Shown piece by piece: positions 33,460-44,995 of a DNA stretch of 64,000 nt. Position 1 is the first letter of the stretch. Each line of letters starts with the position of its first letter. The position numbers and the translations under genes are program-made. The notes beneath the pieces were generated by a model. It was not told where the DNA came from. It was given only the letters and a program-made list of their open reading frames with translations, and did not search any database. The DNA comes from Odontocerum albicorne (Eukaryota > Arthropoda > Insecta > Trichoptera > Odontoceridae), in assembly GCA_949825065.1 (NCBI GenBank), contig OX463865.1, positions 18,119,763 through 18,183,762 of the forward strand, in the 5' to 3' direction.

Positions 33460-35095
33460 GAGTTTATATAATCAAAATAAAGATTAGATTCAATGTGATA
33501 AAAATGTTGACAAGAGTAGATATAATAAAAATGTTGACATGAGTATAATGTAAATTTTGATAAAATTCTATATGACTATTATGAAACTGTTGATATGCGT
33601 GTATATGAGTATAATATGCTGTTGATATGCGTGTATAAAAATGTTGACATGAGTGTGACAAAAATAGATATAATGTAAATGTTGACAAGAGTGTATACGA
33701 GTATAATGTAAATATTGACAAGAGTGTATATGAGTACAGTCAACTCCGGTTATAGTGAACTCGGTTTTAATGAACCAACATTTTCTGTCCCAACCCCATA
33801 TATCAAATGTGTATGGTAAAAACCTATGTTATAGTGAACTAAAACTAGTAGATTTTGGTTCACTTTAGTCAAAGGGTCACTAAAATCGAGTTCACTATAA
33901 CCGGAGTTGACTGTATATTGAAAATGTTGACAAGAGTGTATACGAGTATAATGTAAATATTAACAAGAGTGTATACGAGCAAAATAAAAATGTTAACAAG
34001 AGTGTATATGAGTATAATATAAATATTGACCAGAGTGTATACGAGCATAATAAAAATGTTTACAAGAGTGTATACCAATATAATGTAAATATTGACGAGA
34101 GTGTATACGAGCATAATAAAAAAAAATGTTTACAAGAGTGTATACGAATATAATATAAATATTGACAAGAGTGTATACGAGCATAATAAAAATGTTAACA
34201 AGAGTGTATACGAGTATAATATATATATTGACAAGAGTGTATACGAGCATAATAAAAATGTTAACAAGAGTGTATACGAGTATAATGTAAATATTGACAA
34301 GAGTGTATACGAGCATAATAAATATGTTGACAAGAGTGCATACGAGTATATTGTAAATATTAACAAGAGTGTATACGAGCATAATAAAAATGTTAACATG
34401 AGTGTATACGAGTATAATATAAATATTGACAAGAGTGTATACGAGCATAATAAAAATGTTAACAAGAGTGTATACGAGTATAATGTAAATATTGACAAGA
34501 GTGTATACGACCATAATAAAAATGTTAACAAGAATGTATACGAATATAATGTAAATATTGACAAGACTATACGAGCATAATAAAAATGTTAACAAGAGTG
34601 TATACGAGTATAATGTAAATATTGACAAGAGTGTATACGAGCATAATAAAAATGTTAGCAAGAGTGTATACGAGTATAATGTAAATATTGACAAGAGTGT
34701 ATACGAGCATAATAAAAATGTTAGCAAGAGTGTATACGAGTATAATGTAAATATTGACAAGAGTGTATACGAGCATAATAAAAATGTTAGCAAGAGTGTA
34801 TACGAGTATAATGTAAATATTGACAAGAGTGTATACGAGCATAATAAAAATGTTAGCAAGAGTGTATACGAGTATAATGTAAATATTGACAAGAGTGTAT
34901 ACGAGCATAATAAAAATGTTAGCAAGAGTGTATACGAGTATAATGTAAATATTGACAAGAGTGTATACGAGCATAATAAAAATGTTAGCAAGAGTGTATA
35001 CGAGTATAATGTAAATATTGACAAGAGTGTATAATGAGTAATGAAAATGTTGACAAGAGTGGATCTAATACAAAAGTTGACTAGAGGCGTATCAA
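33460..35095. repeat. 33-bp satellite with 66-bp higher-order unit
   Basis: Two 33-base monomers alternate: AGCATAATAAAAATGTTAGC plus AAGAGTGTATACG, and AGTATAATGTAAATATTGAC plus AAGAGTGTATACG. The dimers at 34600-35030 are nearly identical, while those toward 33460 are diverged. The length is a multiple of three, so frames stay open on both strands (up to 343 codons on the minus strand). I regard these as by-products. A MITE is inserted at 33735-33915. Confidence 0.95.
33735..33915. mobile_element. pogo/Tigger-type MITE, family T copy 2
   Basis: TA-flanked, with ends CAGTCAACTCCGGTTATAGT and ACTATAACCGGAGTTGACTG. Same family as 23912-24118. It is inserted in the 33-bp satellite. Confidence 0.9.
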
Positions 35096-35769
35096 TACTC
35101 CTTTAAATGTATATTATATTTTTGTTTTTTTTTTTTGTATTATTTTTTTAAATCCATGACCATTGTCAGAATTATTTATAATCATTGTCTGTTGTGATAT
35201 TTTCCTCCATTTGTCATTGTCGTCATATTTTTTTTTATTGTGTATTTTTATGTTTGTTGTTTTTGTTGATATTTTAAATACGAGGTATATTTTTGTTTTT
35301 TTTTTTTTATTTTCAAAATAACGACGCCATTTCATCAAGACATTTTCAATGGAAAATACTCAAAAAATTTAATCTCCTTTTAGAATATTTATGAATATTT
35401 AAACAAAAATTTGTTTTTTAATATTTTACGTAAACTGTTACATTTTTTTTTTAAATTTCAGAAATTTAGAAATGGTAATTTTTAACATGTATACGTTACC
35501 TCGTAGATATGGTGTTGGATTCAAATTACAAATACAGAGTGGGCCATAAGTCAGGTTCCGATGTTTCTATTCAAGGTGTTGTGATCTTGAGCGGAGCTGA
35601 ACGTCATCAGGTTGATGTTGCTTGATCATTTACGACACTGTCTTGTTCCATTTGAATATTCTCACCAATGAGAATAGTACACGGCAGTATCTTCCAGCTC
35701 GAGACGAGTCAACTAATGATTTCCGCTGTCAAAAACGTGCAATTGATCTCCTAATCACCGATCTTGCTT
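35096..35769. other. Unassigned DNA
   Basis: AT-rich to about 35500, then about 250 bases of mixed composition (35510-35760) that may be part of an unknown repeat. Confidence 0.4.
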
Positions 35770-36035
35770 TACCATGGAAGTGCATGACCATGTAGTAATA
35801 TAGTGGATTTCCGTGCAGAAGGTCGTCGGTTCGAACCTCGCACTATGCCACTGATGAGTGCAGTACTCAACGAGAAATGAGTCATCTCTTTGATTTAGTC
35901 TATCCACCTTGGTGGTGGTACATGGCCGCACGGTATCGCACTGGACTTTGCTATTCCTTTCGAACAACCGCGCTGTGCTATTCCTTTCGAACGACGTAGA
36001 CATATTCTCCACCTACTATTCGGGAGCATAAGGAT
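35770..36035 (+). mobile_element. Second tRNA-like SINE family, copy 1
   Basis: Contains GTCGTCGGTTCGAACCTCGC, an exact B-box core (GGTTCGAACC), about 55 bases after an A-box-like TGACCATGTAGT. The 3' part TCCACCTACTATTCGGGAGC plus ATAAGGAT recurs at 47371-47396, supporting a dispersed family. Confidence 0.55.
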
Positions 36036-36309
36036 ATGTACGATTTAGGTTATATCTACTCTTTTAAATAAAAAATCTTCAGTAAAATGTTATTGATATA
36101 CGCATTGTTGAATAATTGATTCTTCATTTGCAAAATACAGATTGACCACTTTCATTTGTTTCTCTGTTCAATTCTCCATAATAAAGTTTAAGGATGTTTT
36201 TTAAATTATCTGAAAAATAATGAATCCAAAAAAATTATGAATGTTTGAAACTGGAGCATGACTTACGGTCCATCCTATATTTATCAAAATGAAAACTCAT
36301 AATCTTTTA

Positions 36310-36490
36310 ACATTTTTGATATTTCAAGGGCTAACAATATTTAGAACTGTATTATATCTTTATAGTTCAAGGGCTAACAATACTTCGGACTGTATTATAT
36401 CTTTATAGTTCAAGGGCTAACAATACTTCAAACTGTATTATATCTTTATAGTTCAAGGGCTAACAATAGTTAGAACTTTATTATATTTAA
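36310..36490. repeat. 43-bp tandem repeat, 4 copies
   Basis: Unit: TTCAAGGGCTAACAATACTT, then CAAACTGTATTATATCTTTA and TAG. Confidence 0.93.
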
Positions 36491-36765
36491 GGGACAATGT
36501 TGAGTCATTTCAATTAAACTTTACCATTTGGACTTGACAGCAACTCAATTATTATCACGATAGAAGAGTTCAGATCAGCTTCTTGCATACTAAAACAGTC
36601 GCATCAACCTTACCTGCTGGTGCTTTTTATGCAGAACTGTAAATCATTATTTATTATTTAACTGAGAGATTTTAACTGAGGGACATGATGAAGTCCTCTC
36701 TGCCTACTTCAAACCCTCTCACCTATCAACAGATGCGTACATCAAAAGGGTCATTTCATGATGAA

Positions 36766-37440
36766 ATTTAATAGTTTTGGATGCGGCGGTGCCATTTGAC
36801 AGACATTTTTTTCTGACGACTACATAAAACCATAAACACTTCAATATAATGTTCCGAACATATTTTGTTTCCATCGTCTACCCTTTTTTGTTCTTTAAAT
36901 TGAATAGTTTTAGATGCGCCACTTTGCCAGGTGTTTTGTCCCATAATCACTTCAATGTAATATCACAAACTCTCTATACTTTACTTCCGTCAACTACAAC
37001 TTTGCGTTTCTAAAATTGAATAATTTCAGATACACCACTTTGCTAGGCATTTTGTCCCATAATCACTTCAATGTTATATCCCAAACTCTCTATACTTTGC
37101 TTTCCTCAACTACAACTTTGTGTTACTGAAATTTAATTGTTGAAAATGCGCCACTTTGCGAGATGTTTTGTCCTTATTATTTTAGATAGATCCATAAACT
37201 CTTCAATGTAATATCTGATACTCTCTATACCTTGCTTCCGTCAACTACAACTTTGTGTTGCTGAAATTTAATAGTTTAATTTAATTGCCAGATGTTTTGT
37301 CCTTATAATTTTAGATAGATCTATAAACTTTTCAATGTAATATCCGGAACTCTCTATATTTTGCTTCCCTCAACTACAACTTTTTTTCCTGAAATTCGAT
37401 ACTGACAAATGTGTCACTTTGCCGATCGTTTTCTCTTATA
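36766..37440. repeat. Diverged repeats of about 120 bp, 5 copies
   Basis: Each unit has GCCACTTTGCCAG-like, TTTTGTCC(C/T)ATAAT, TTCAATGTAATAT and CAACTACAACTTTG segments. The short open frame 36768-36950 has no recognisable domain. Confidence 0.8.
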
Positions 37441-37632
37441 ATTTTCCGTAAATCTTTAACCCTTTAGACTAAAACATATTATCATGCCTAAAACATATTA
37501 TCAGTCCCAGGGACGTTCAATTTTTTTTTTATGGAGATAGAGGTAAAATTAGTATTAATATTTTATACTATATAAGGTTTTATAACATAATTTAATTCAA
37601 TGGACACTTTTAGAACCACTGGAATGCTTTTT
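37441..37632. other. Unassigned DNA
   Basis: CTAAAACATATTATCA occurs twice near 37465-37500; nothing else was seen. Confidence 0.4.
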
Positions 37633-38259
37633 TTAACCTTTCCTTCCCTGTGTTGGGTATCTTCTACACATTGCTTCTAATAACCATCAATATCTCTATA
37701 AATATTATAAATACAAGGTTAAGATTTTAGGTATTCCTCCATAATATATTTACGCATTGATTTAAAAAATAATATTAATAATAATCAGAATTTATCGACT
37801 ACATCGTGGGTATTTTGTGAAGATCGGAAACAAATTCGCATTTAAACGCTGTGAGTGCCTTGACCTTGTGTCTTGACGATAGGTGAAGAGTATGCGGGAA
37901 GCGCGACACTATATTCGCATCTCACTCTTGCATACTCCACTGAATTGCGAGGAGCTCAATTGTCTCAATCGTCGCAAACGTAAGCCACGCCGGGGTACCG
38001 CTCCGCGCCGCAGTATCTTCTGAACTTGCAAATAGATTAGACGTACGCCCGTTCCGTGAGCGTTGCCAGATGGTTTTTTAATCTTTTCAGCAAATAAATC
38101 TCAATTATTATAATTTTTAACTTCAATTATAATTAATTAAGGGGATTATCTATGAATGTTTTTATTTTTCCGATTTAAAATCGCTAATTTTTGATCACGT
38201 AATCACTACCCAACACCGGAGCGCGCGTTTCAATTTTAGCACCGTAAGGGAAGGGTTAA
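37633..38259. mobile_element. piggyBac-like MITE, family 2 copy 1
   Basis: TTAA on both sides; ends CCTTTCCTTCCCTGTG and GTAAGGGAAGGG. The interior (AGGTATTCCTCCATAATATA, TTTACGCATTGA) matches copy 2 at 57209-57829 in reverse complement. Non-coding. Confidence 0.8.
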
Positions 38260-38687
38260 ATCAGTTTAGATCATGGGTAGGCAACCTTCTGTTGTAACAG
38301 GGCTAAATATTTTACGTGGGGATTAGTGCGGGCCACACTTGGGCTATAACATACGATTATGTCATTACAGTATACCTACAATATTTGTGTACAAATATTA
38401 TAGTATTGAAAATAAAACGCTAATTATATATTTTTACGACATTTATTATAATTAATAAATCAATGAGATTTTTGTGGCTGCATTTGACTTGCAAGTATTT
38501 TTATATTAGCTTGCATTTCTTTTACTAAAAGCAAACAACGATTTCTCCGAATAAAAAAAAAGTATTTACAACTAAAGCTTGAATCTATTTTTTATAGTAA
38601 TTGAGTTATTTGAACGAAATCGTTAAACTATTGGTCTTATAAATATATGATAAAACAGGGCACTGTTTTAGTTCGTCCTTGTGTGGG
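38260..38687. other. Unassigned; possible hAT-like edge
   Basis: ATCATGGGTAGGCAACCTTC at about 38271 resembles hAT ends, and GGGGAACCCCTG near 39186 could be a partner, but the two do not pair well. Confidence 0.25.
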
Positions 38688-39118
38688 ATTTTTGGTGCGC
38701 GTGCGGTGCACGTCATACGTATCTGTGGGGAGTTTTGATGCGCGTGCGGTGTACGTCATACTTCCCTGTGGGGAGTTTTGATGCGCGTGCGGTGCACGTC
38801 ATACATCCCTGTGGGGAGTTTTGATGCGCGTGCGGTGCACGTCATACATCCCTGTGGGGAGTTTTGATGCGCGTGCGGTGCACATCATATATCCCTGTGG
38901 GGAGTTTTGATGCGCGTGCGGTGTACGTCATACTTCCCTGTGGGGAGTTTTGATGCGCGTGCGGTGCACGTCATACGTCCCTGTGGGGAGTTTTGATGCG
39001 CGTGCGGTGCACGTCATACTTCCCTGTGGGGAGTTTTGATGCGCGTGCGGTGCACGTCATACATCCCTGTGGGGAGTTTTGATGCGCGTGCGGTGCACTT
39101 CATACGTGCCTGAAGGGT
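38688..39118. repeat. 43-bp CpG-rich satellite, 10 copies
   Basis: Unit: TGTGGGGAGTTTTGATGCGC, GTGCGGTGCACGTCATAC and TTCCC. It stands out from the AT-rich surroundings by GC and CpG content. Each unit has the palindrome GTGCAC. Confidence 0.97.
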
Positions 39119-39872
39119 TAAGCGCCTCAATATAATATTATAAACACTAGATATTACTTCCCAAAATTTAAACTAGATCGAAAGTGGGGAACCCCTGCAT
39201 TACTACAAGAAATGTTTATAGGAATGAGAGAAAATCCATGGCCATGTATCGCATATTTAAGACAGTATGTAAGACACCAGAAATGTAACTTTTACGATAA
39301 ATTTTGTTTTTCATTGATGCCTCCCCTCGAAAATTTTAATTCCATCGTTCGTGTATTGTTAACCCTTGAATTAAACGATTATAAATAATGTAACCAACGT
39401 TCATATCACCTGCATTTAGTTCACATTTGTACATATTCATCCGATCTTGTTTCATACCATCGAATCATTTATTTGTTTATACAAAATGTCTTTCGTTAAT
39501 TATTGATTTTAATTTAAATTTTTTTATGTTATATTTTTTAATAAACTTTTTATTGCTTTTTATGTTTAATTTCTTTTATTTTTGTACGCGATAGAACTTA
39601 AAATTACATTAATTAATTGTGTTTATAATGCTTTTATTTTTATCTTACTAAAATTTGATTTGATATTTCTCGCTATTTATTCAGTTTTTCGTTCGTGTCT
39701 GCCTTGTGCAACATATATTATTATTATAGTCTACAATAGTATTTTAGTGCCAACTTTGATTTTTATTTTTTATTTATTTTTTCAAAACAGGCTTAGCCCA
39801 ATTATTTTAAAAAATACAAGACATATTAAAAAAGAAGAAAAATTACATAGAAAAAAAATTTAAAAAATAAAA
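39119..39872. other. AT-rich DNA without recognised gene
   Basis: The open stretch 39582-39863 is hydrophobic and AT-driven with no recognisable domain; I do not call it. Confidence 0.45.
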
Positions 39873-40050
39873 ATCTGTCGCACGATGCGCTAACAGTCCG
39901 GTATCTAGAAAGAGCTAAACAAAAAACAAATCGCGACAGAACACGTGTATGAATGACAGAGACGACACTCTACAAAGCGGAAGTTAGCCAATTATGGCCG
40001 ACAGTCTCTTTCTTAAGCTTGATGTGTATTACTTACTACCGTGTACTGTA
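39873..40050. mobile_element. Palindromic MITE family S, truncated copy
   Basis: Starts inside the element at CTGTCGCACGATGCGCTAAC and ends CCGTGTACTGTA. The left terminal repeat is missing. Confidence 0.8.
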
Positions 40051-40330
40051 TGTAGTTTAGTTCACATTAATCCCTTTTTTGTCATGTATGTCAACCCTTG
40101 TATTCGTCTAAGTGCACGCATTTATTTGACTCTTTTCAAGTCTTGTTCCACGTCCACGTATCACTTCCATACATCAAAGTTGGCACCAAAATACTAATGT
40201 AGCCTATCATTTTAGCAGATTTTGATACTGTCCGCTTCTAGTATACATGTTTTAGCACCCCGTTTAACTCTCGTTCATCAAATTTCAGAACTCGACGCGT
40301 TAATTTCATTAAATTATGTTGTTTTAATTT
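40051..40330 (-). pseudogene. LINE family b: reverse transcriptase fragment
   Basis: The minus strand reads approximately ISILVPTLMYGSDTW after frame shifts, then KCVHLDE-like sequence. The 'LMYG-W' segment is the conserved block after the polymerase core of non-LTR ORF2 proteins. Homologous DNA (CCACGTCCA-G-TTCACT) occurs at 12980. Confidence 0.55.
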
Positions 40331-40904
40331 GGTCGTTTATATTTTTAAGTTCTATTGTTTAAGTAATGAACAATAATTTTAAGTTCTATTGCGTTGTTTA
40401 TTGTTTATTTTGCTTCCTTTCTTTTGCTTTTTATAAATAAAAAAACACTAATCACTTCCACACAACACAGATCCAGCGAAACTTCTATGCACGCCCATGT
40501 TGCTACGCTAAGGTACACTCGCTTTTCTTTTTTTTATTTATTTTATTTTAAGTTTTTATTTATTTTATTTTAAGTTTTTATTATTTTAAATTTTTATTTT
40601 GTTTATTGAAATCCGTATTATTAGTTTAAACCTTCTTTTTGTTCTTAAATAATAGTCGTGAACTCCTATATATGAAGGAGTATACGCCACTAGTAGAGCC
40701 TGCAGTAGAATGAATTTTGCCTTGATTGAGTGGTTTGATATTACGAAAAGGATGAAGCAAGTGATGAAAAGTTCCAAAAAAATGTATACACATTTTAAAT
40801 GATTCTATATTCAATATTTATTAAGGTATACCTAAGATTTAGACTCCAAATTAAAGAAGACGCAAAGAATTTTTGTTATTTTAAGTGTTTGCCGTTGATG
40901 TATA
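40331..40904. other. AT-rich DNA without recognised gene
   Basis: T-rich low complexity to 40620, then unassigned. Confidence 0.45.
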
Positions 40905-41995
40905 CTGGTAATACATTTCAATAATGGAATTATTGAAATACAACGTTTACTGGTAAAATATATTTCAATAATAGACTTATTGAAATATAACGTTTACTGG
41001 TAATATATTTCAATAATAGGATTATTGAAATATAACGTTTACTGGTAATATATTTCAATAATAGGATTATTGAAATATAACATATACTGGTAATATATTT
41101 CAATAATGGAATTATTGAAATATAACGTATACTGGTAATATATTTCAATAATAGGATTATTGAAATATGACGTATACTGGTAATATATTTCAATAATGGA
41201 ATTATTGAAATATAACGTTTACTGGTAAAATATATTTCAATAATAGACTTATTGAAATATAACGTTTACTGGTAATATATTTCAATAATAGGATTATTGA
41301 AATATAACGTTTACTGGTAATATATTTCAATAATAGGATTATTGAAATATAACGTATACTGGTAATATATTTCAGTAATGGAATTATTGAAATATAACGT
41401 TTACTGGTAATATATTTCAATAATGGAATTATTGAAATATGACGTATACTGGTAATATATTTCAATAATGGAATTATTGAAATATAACGTTTACTGGTAA
41501 TATATTTCAATAATAGGATTATTAAAATATAACGTTTAATATATTTCAATAATGGAATGATTGAAATATAGTATAACGTATACTGGTAATATATTTCAAT
41601 AATGGAATTATTGAAATATAACGTTTACTGGTAATATATTTCAATAATGGAATTATTGAAATATGACGTATACTGGTAATATATTTCAATAATGGAATTA
41701 TTGAAATATAACGTATACTCGTAATATATTTCAATAATGGAATTATTGAAATATAATGTTTACTGGTAAAATATATTTCAATAATAGACTTATTGAAATA
41801 TAACGTTTACTGGTAATATATTTCAATAATAGGATTATTAAAATATAACGTTTACTGGTAATATATTTCAATAATAGGATTGTTGAAATATAACGTATAC
41901 TGGTAATATATTTCAGTAATGGAATTATTGAAATATAACGTATACTGGTAATATATTTTAATAATAGAATTATTGAAATATATTACCAGTATACG
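40905..41995. repeat. 45-bp hairpin satellite, about 24 copies
   Basis: Each unit contains ATATTTCAATAAT, a loop of 3-5 bases, then ATTATTGAAATAT: a perfect 11-13 base-pair hairpin. A TACTGGTA-type spacer of about 16 bases joins the hairpins. Loops differ (GGA, AGG, TAGAC) while arms are kept. The right edge (41939-41995) is one palindrome of about 28-base arms spanning a whole unit and its inverted copy. Confidence 0.95.
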
Positions 41996-42169
41996 AACTT
42001 GGTAAAAGTCGAATTTGCAATTTGAGTCAACCTTTATATGGACTGCGAAACACTTTACTCTTAGTTGAAAGTCCCGGAATGGAAGTGAATAGAAAGTGCA
42101 CAAAGTGAAAAGAAATACAATATAATTTTCGAAAAATAAAGTAAATTATTTTATTGACTTTTGTTTATT
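41996..42169. other. Unassigned DNA
   Basis: Single-copy in the window; no gene seen. Confidence 0.4.
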
Positions 42170-42510
42170 TATGACTGTCCTTCATAGGCTGATTGTTGTT
42201 TATTTATTATTGAGTTTCCTTCACAGACTAATTTTAGTTTATTTATTATTGACTGTCCTTCACAGACTGATTTTAGTTTATTTATTATTGACTGTCCTTC
42301 ACAGACTGATTTTAGTTTATTTATTATTGACTGTCCTTCACAGACTGATATTTCTTTATTTATTATTAATTGTCCTTCACAGACTGATATTTCTTTATTT
42401 ATTATTGACTGTCCTTCACAGACTGATTTTAGTTTATTTATTATTGACTGTCCTTCATAGACTGATATTTCTTTATTTATTATTAATTGTCCTTCACAGA
42501 CTGATTTGAA
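42170..42510. repeat. 39-bp satellite, 9 copies
   Basis: Unit: ATTATTGACTGTCCTTCACA and GACTGATTTTAGTTTATTT. Being 13 codons long it keeps frames open on both strands (42171-42509 plus, 42169-42534 minus). These are not called as genes. Confidence 0.95.
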
Positions 42511-42865
42511 AAAAAATTGTATTGGCACTATCACACTTAATATGTTATTTTTTACCTTTTTTTTGTTTTCGTTTTTTTTAGCCTTCGCCTTTACATTGTC
42601 GTAATTTTGGCAACCCTCATTATTCGGAAAAGTGCATTCAGCATAAAGGAGATTACGTTGATAAAAATTTTCAGCTTATCGTTGTATATATAAATTATAA
42701 AATAGTTTCTTTGAGTTGGTATCTATGCAATAACAAATACGACATAATGCAGGGTTGCAACATAACCAGTCGATCGAGACCTACCAATCGATAGCGACAT
42801 ACTTTTAAGCAGAACGGATGAGAGGAGTCGAATAAATGCTTTAGTAGTGCGTGCGTTGTGACATA
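42511..42865. other. Unassigned DNA
   Basis: No supported feature. Confidence 0.45.
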
Positions 42866-43425
42866 TAAAGGGTCTTTCAAATTGAGCGGTTTTTTTAATT
42901 CTATTTTTTTATAATTCTTGAATAAAACACACAATTTGCTTTCATTTCAAAGAACTTTTTATTGGTCATTGAAGTATAATGTATGACATTTAAACACAAA
43001 AAACAATATCCGCCAAATGTCCACCTCTTGCAGCTCCGCAGATGTTCACTCTTTTGTAAAAAAATTCCATGACATTTTGGCATAATTGCGGTTCTAACTC
43101 GCTAATAACGCGAATAACTTCGTCCTTCAGCTCAGGAATTGATCGGGGGTCATTCTTATAGACCTGGCTTTTCACATAACCCCAGATAAAATAGTCCAAC
43201 AATGACAGAACACACGATCTTGGTGGCCAATTAACATCACCGTTTCCGGAGATTACAATACATAAAATAATTCAACAATTTGAACGCGTTGTATTGTATA
43301 CGACTCCATTTTTATAAATGTCATACGTTACACTTCTCAAATGTAACAAGATCCAGGCAAGTTCGCGACGCCATCTGTGTTTTATCCAAGAATTAAAAAA
43401 ACCGCTCAATTTGAAAGACCCTTTA
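42866..43425 (-). mobile_element. mariner family D, internally deleted
   Basis: TA-flanked; ends AAGGGTCTTTCAAATTGAGC and GCTCAATTTGAAAGACCCTT. The minus-strand frame 42990-43202 has LDYFIWGYVKSQVYKNDP and then SIPELKDEV, the segment around the third catalytic residue to the C-terminus. The N-terminal and central domains are deleted. This copy shows the uninterrupted target (GTCATTGAAGTATAATGTAT) for the insertion seen at 45706. Confidence 0.92.
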
Positions 43426-43439
43426 CATGTCTTATTCTG

Positions 43440-43605
43440 ACATACGAAGTGACAATGTATGACAGAATACGAAATAACGTTATTAGGGATGAATATTTAA
43501 GGTTGATGATGAAGAACACGCTGCGATGGTTTGCTCATGTGGAATGAATGAAGAAAGACTAACATATGGCAGAAATGGTGCGATGGTATGTATGTTTACT
43601 TTTTC
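43440..43605 (+). pseudogene. LINE family b: C-terminal fragment
   Basis: The plus strand reads LMMKNTLRWFAHVE, a stop, then MNEERLTYG, preceded by RIRNDVIRDEYL-like sequence. It is the GHVERMNEERL type seen at 55630 and 12200. Confidence 0.65.
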
Positions 43606-43671
43606 TTGCATTTTACATAGTAAAAAATATTTGTAAATTTAATACTGTGTAATTTTTTGTCAATAATAAGT

Positions 43672-44100
43672 AATGGTTGTCCCAAAAAAATATATGCACA
43701 CTTTTACACCGTGCTGTTTACTTGAACTTGTCATACCACGCATTCGTTAGAAGTTTAGGGATGAGGAGGGCTTTTATTTCCAGCAAGATAGTGCATCTCC
43801 ACACCACCATCGTGATGTGAGGACCTAACTTGATTGAAATTTGTTAAACAGGTGGATTAGTCATCGACGTATCGTTGAATACCCCCCACAATCCTCAGTC
43901 CTCATGCCAATAAACTTTTTTTATGGGAATTAATCAAAGATAAAGATTGGCCAAAAATCGGCAACACTTAATGAATTGAAAGCTGCCATAATAAAAGAAT
44001 GCGCCCAAATACCAAAACAAATTATTCGTGGTGTTTGTGATTCCACATTATCAGCAGTGCATGGACCAAAACGGTGTATACATTTTTTCGGGATACCCTG
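43672..44100 (+). mobile_element. mariner-like element family H, deleted
   Basis: Ends GGTTGTCCCAAAAAAATATA and TATACATTTTTTCGGGATAC are inverted. The interior encodes, in broken frames, YFQQDSASPHHHRDVR (second catalytic aspartate), then ANKLFLWELIKDKDW and LNELKAAIIKECAQIPKQ. These are features of a DDD/DDE mariner-type C-terminal half. The N-terminal half is missing. Confidence 0.7.
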
Positions 44101-44310
44101 TGTTAAATTATAATTTGGTATTTTTCCTGTGGTCATTGGTAGATCGCGACATTACCTTTAAAAAAAATTGCTCACGTGTGTATTAAAAGGTTGGGCAACC
44201 CTGTACTAATGTTTTAACCACTGTACGTACAAATAACATTTCTTTTAACAATTCTTTCTAAAAATTTAACTTATCTATGAGTTCATTGTGTGCGTATATT
44301 AACTCCATAG

Positions 44311-44424
44311 ATGCAGCAACACCAAAAAGACCAGAGATCTGCATCATTTGACTCTCAAGATGAGTGTGATCTGAGGGCCGCCTCTATAACCAGTTCCAAG
44401 AGTGATCTAAGTGAATTGTCTATG
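44311..44424 (+). CDS. MRCK/Gek-type kinase, Ser-rich exon before C1
   Basis: Bounded by ccatag|ATG and ATG|gtaatc; 38 codons in phase 0 at both ends. It reads MQQHQKDQRSASFDSQDE, then CDLRAASITSSKSDLSELSM. The Ser/Asp-rich content and its place just before the C1 exon fit the linker between coiled coil and C1 domain in MRCK. The first ATG is only an internal methionine. It joins the previous exon after a 19.6 kb intron and the next after 2.6 kb. The segment is short and poorly conserved in the family, so support comes from splice sites, phase and order. Serines could be phosphorylation sites (inference only). Confidence 0.82.
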
Positions 44425-44464
44425 GTAATCTAATATACTTTTTTGCATGCTAATTTAATTTATC

Positions 44465-44995
44465 CTAGTGGAAGACCTCGACCCAGAAACCGAAGTCAAG
44501 TGCAGAATTGAATCATCTCGTGTGGCTTTTAATAAAATGAGAAGTGTATTCTGCGATGATAATCTAAATTTGAAACTTCGACAACGGTTAGTCAAATGTT
44601 ACGTTTGGTCAGTGTTATTGCATGGAGTGGAATCATGGACCCTCAAAGTTGATAGTATGAATCGACTGGAAGCATCAGCTGATATGATCAGCAACGGATA
44701 TGGTCAGCAACACGAGGGTTCTTCAAAGAGTTGATAGAGAGTTGCTGACTTATATTAAAATCCGAAAGGTGTCCTATTTGGGTCATGTACTTAGAGGAGC
44801 AAAGTACAAATTACTGCACCTGATCATCCAAGGCAAAATAGAGGGTCGAAGAGGTGTTGGCAGGAGGCAAATTTTCTGGCTCCGCAATATACGTGATTGG
44901 ACTGGTATAAGGAACGTTGGGGATCTTTTTCGGGCTGCCGGGGACAAAGATACCTACTCTCAGGTGATAGTCAACATTGGGGGCACCTGACATGA
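44465..44995 (+). pseudogene. LINE family c: ORF2 C-terminal fragment
   Basis: Frames 44468-44734 and 44700-44990 read KCRIESSRVAFNKMRSVF, LRQRLVKCYVWSVLLHGVE and SWTLKVDSMNRLEA. They continue as LLTYIKIRKVSYLGHVLRG, then GRRGVGRRQIFWLRN and DLFRAAGD. This is the C-terminal half of a non-LTR endonuclease/reverse transcriptase. One frameshift and a deletion near 44690-44730 separate the frames. It begins only 40 bases after the exon donor at 44424. Confidence 0.88.

Noticed and set aside
33993..35024. 343-codon open frame on the minus strand
   Set aside because: It is entirely within the 33-bp satellite; the unit length keeps all frames open and the peptide is a simple repeat without a start context or composition of a real gene.
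35815..35850. Stand-alone tRNA gene around an exact B-box
   Set aside because: No cloverleaf could be drawn around it; with the repeated 3' segment it fits a SINE better.
38671..39118. CRISPR-like array of regular GC-rich units
   Set aside because: There are no variable spacers; the units are contiguous and the genome is animal.
42169..42534. Open frames of 112 and 121 codons on opposite strands
   Set aside because: Both are products of the 39-bp satellite.
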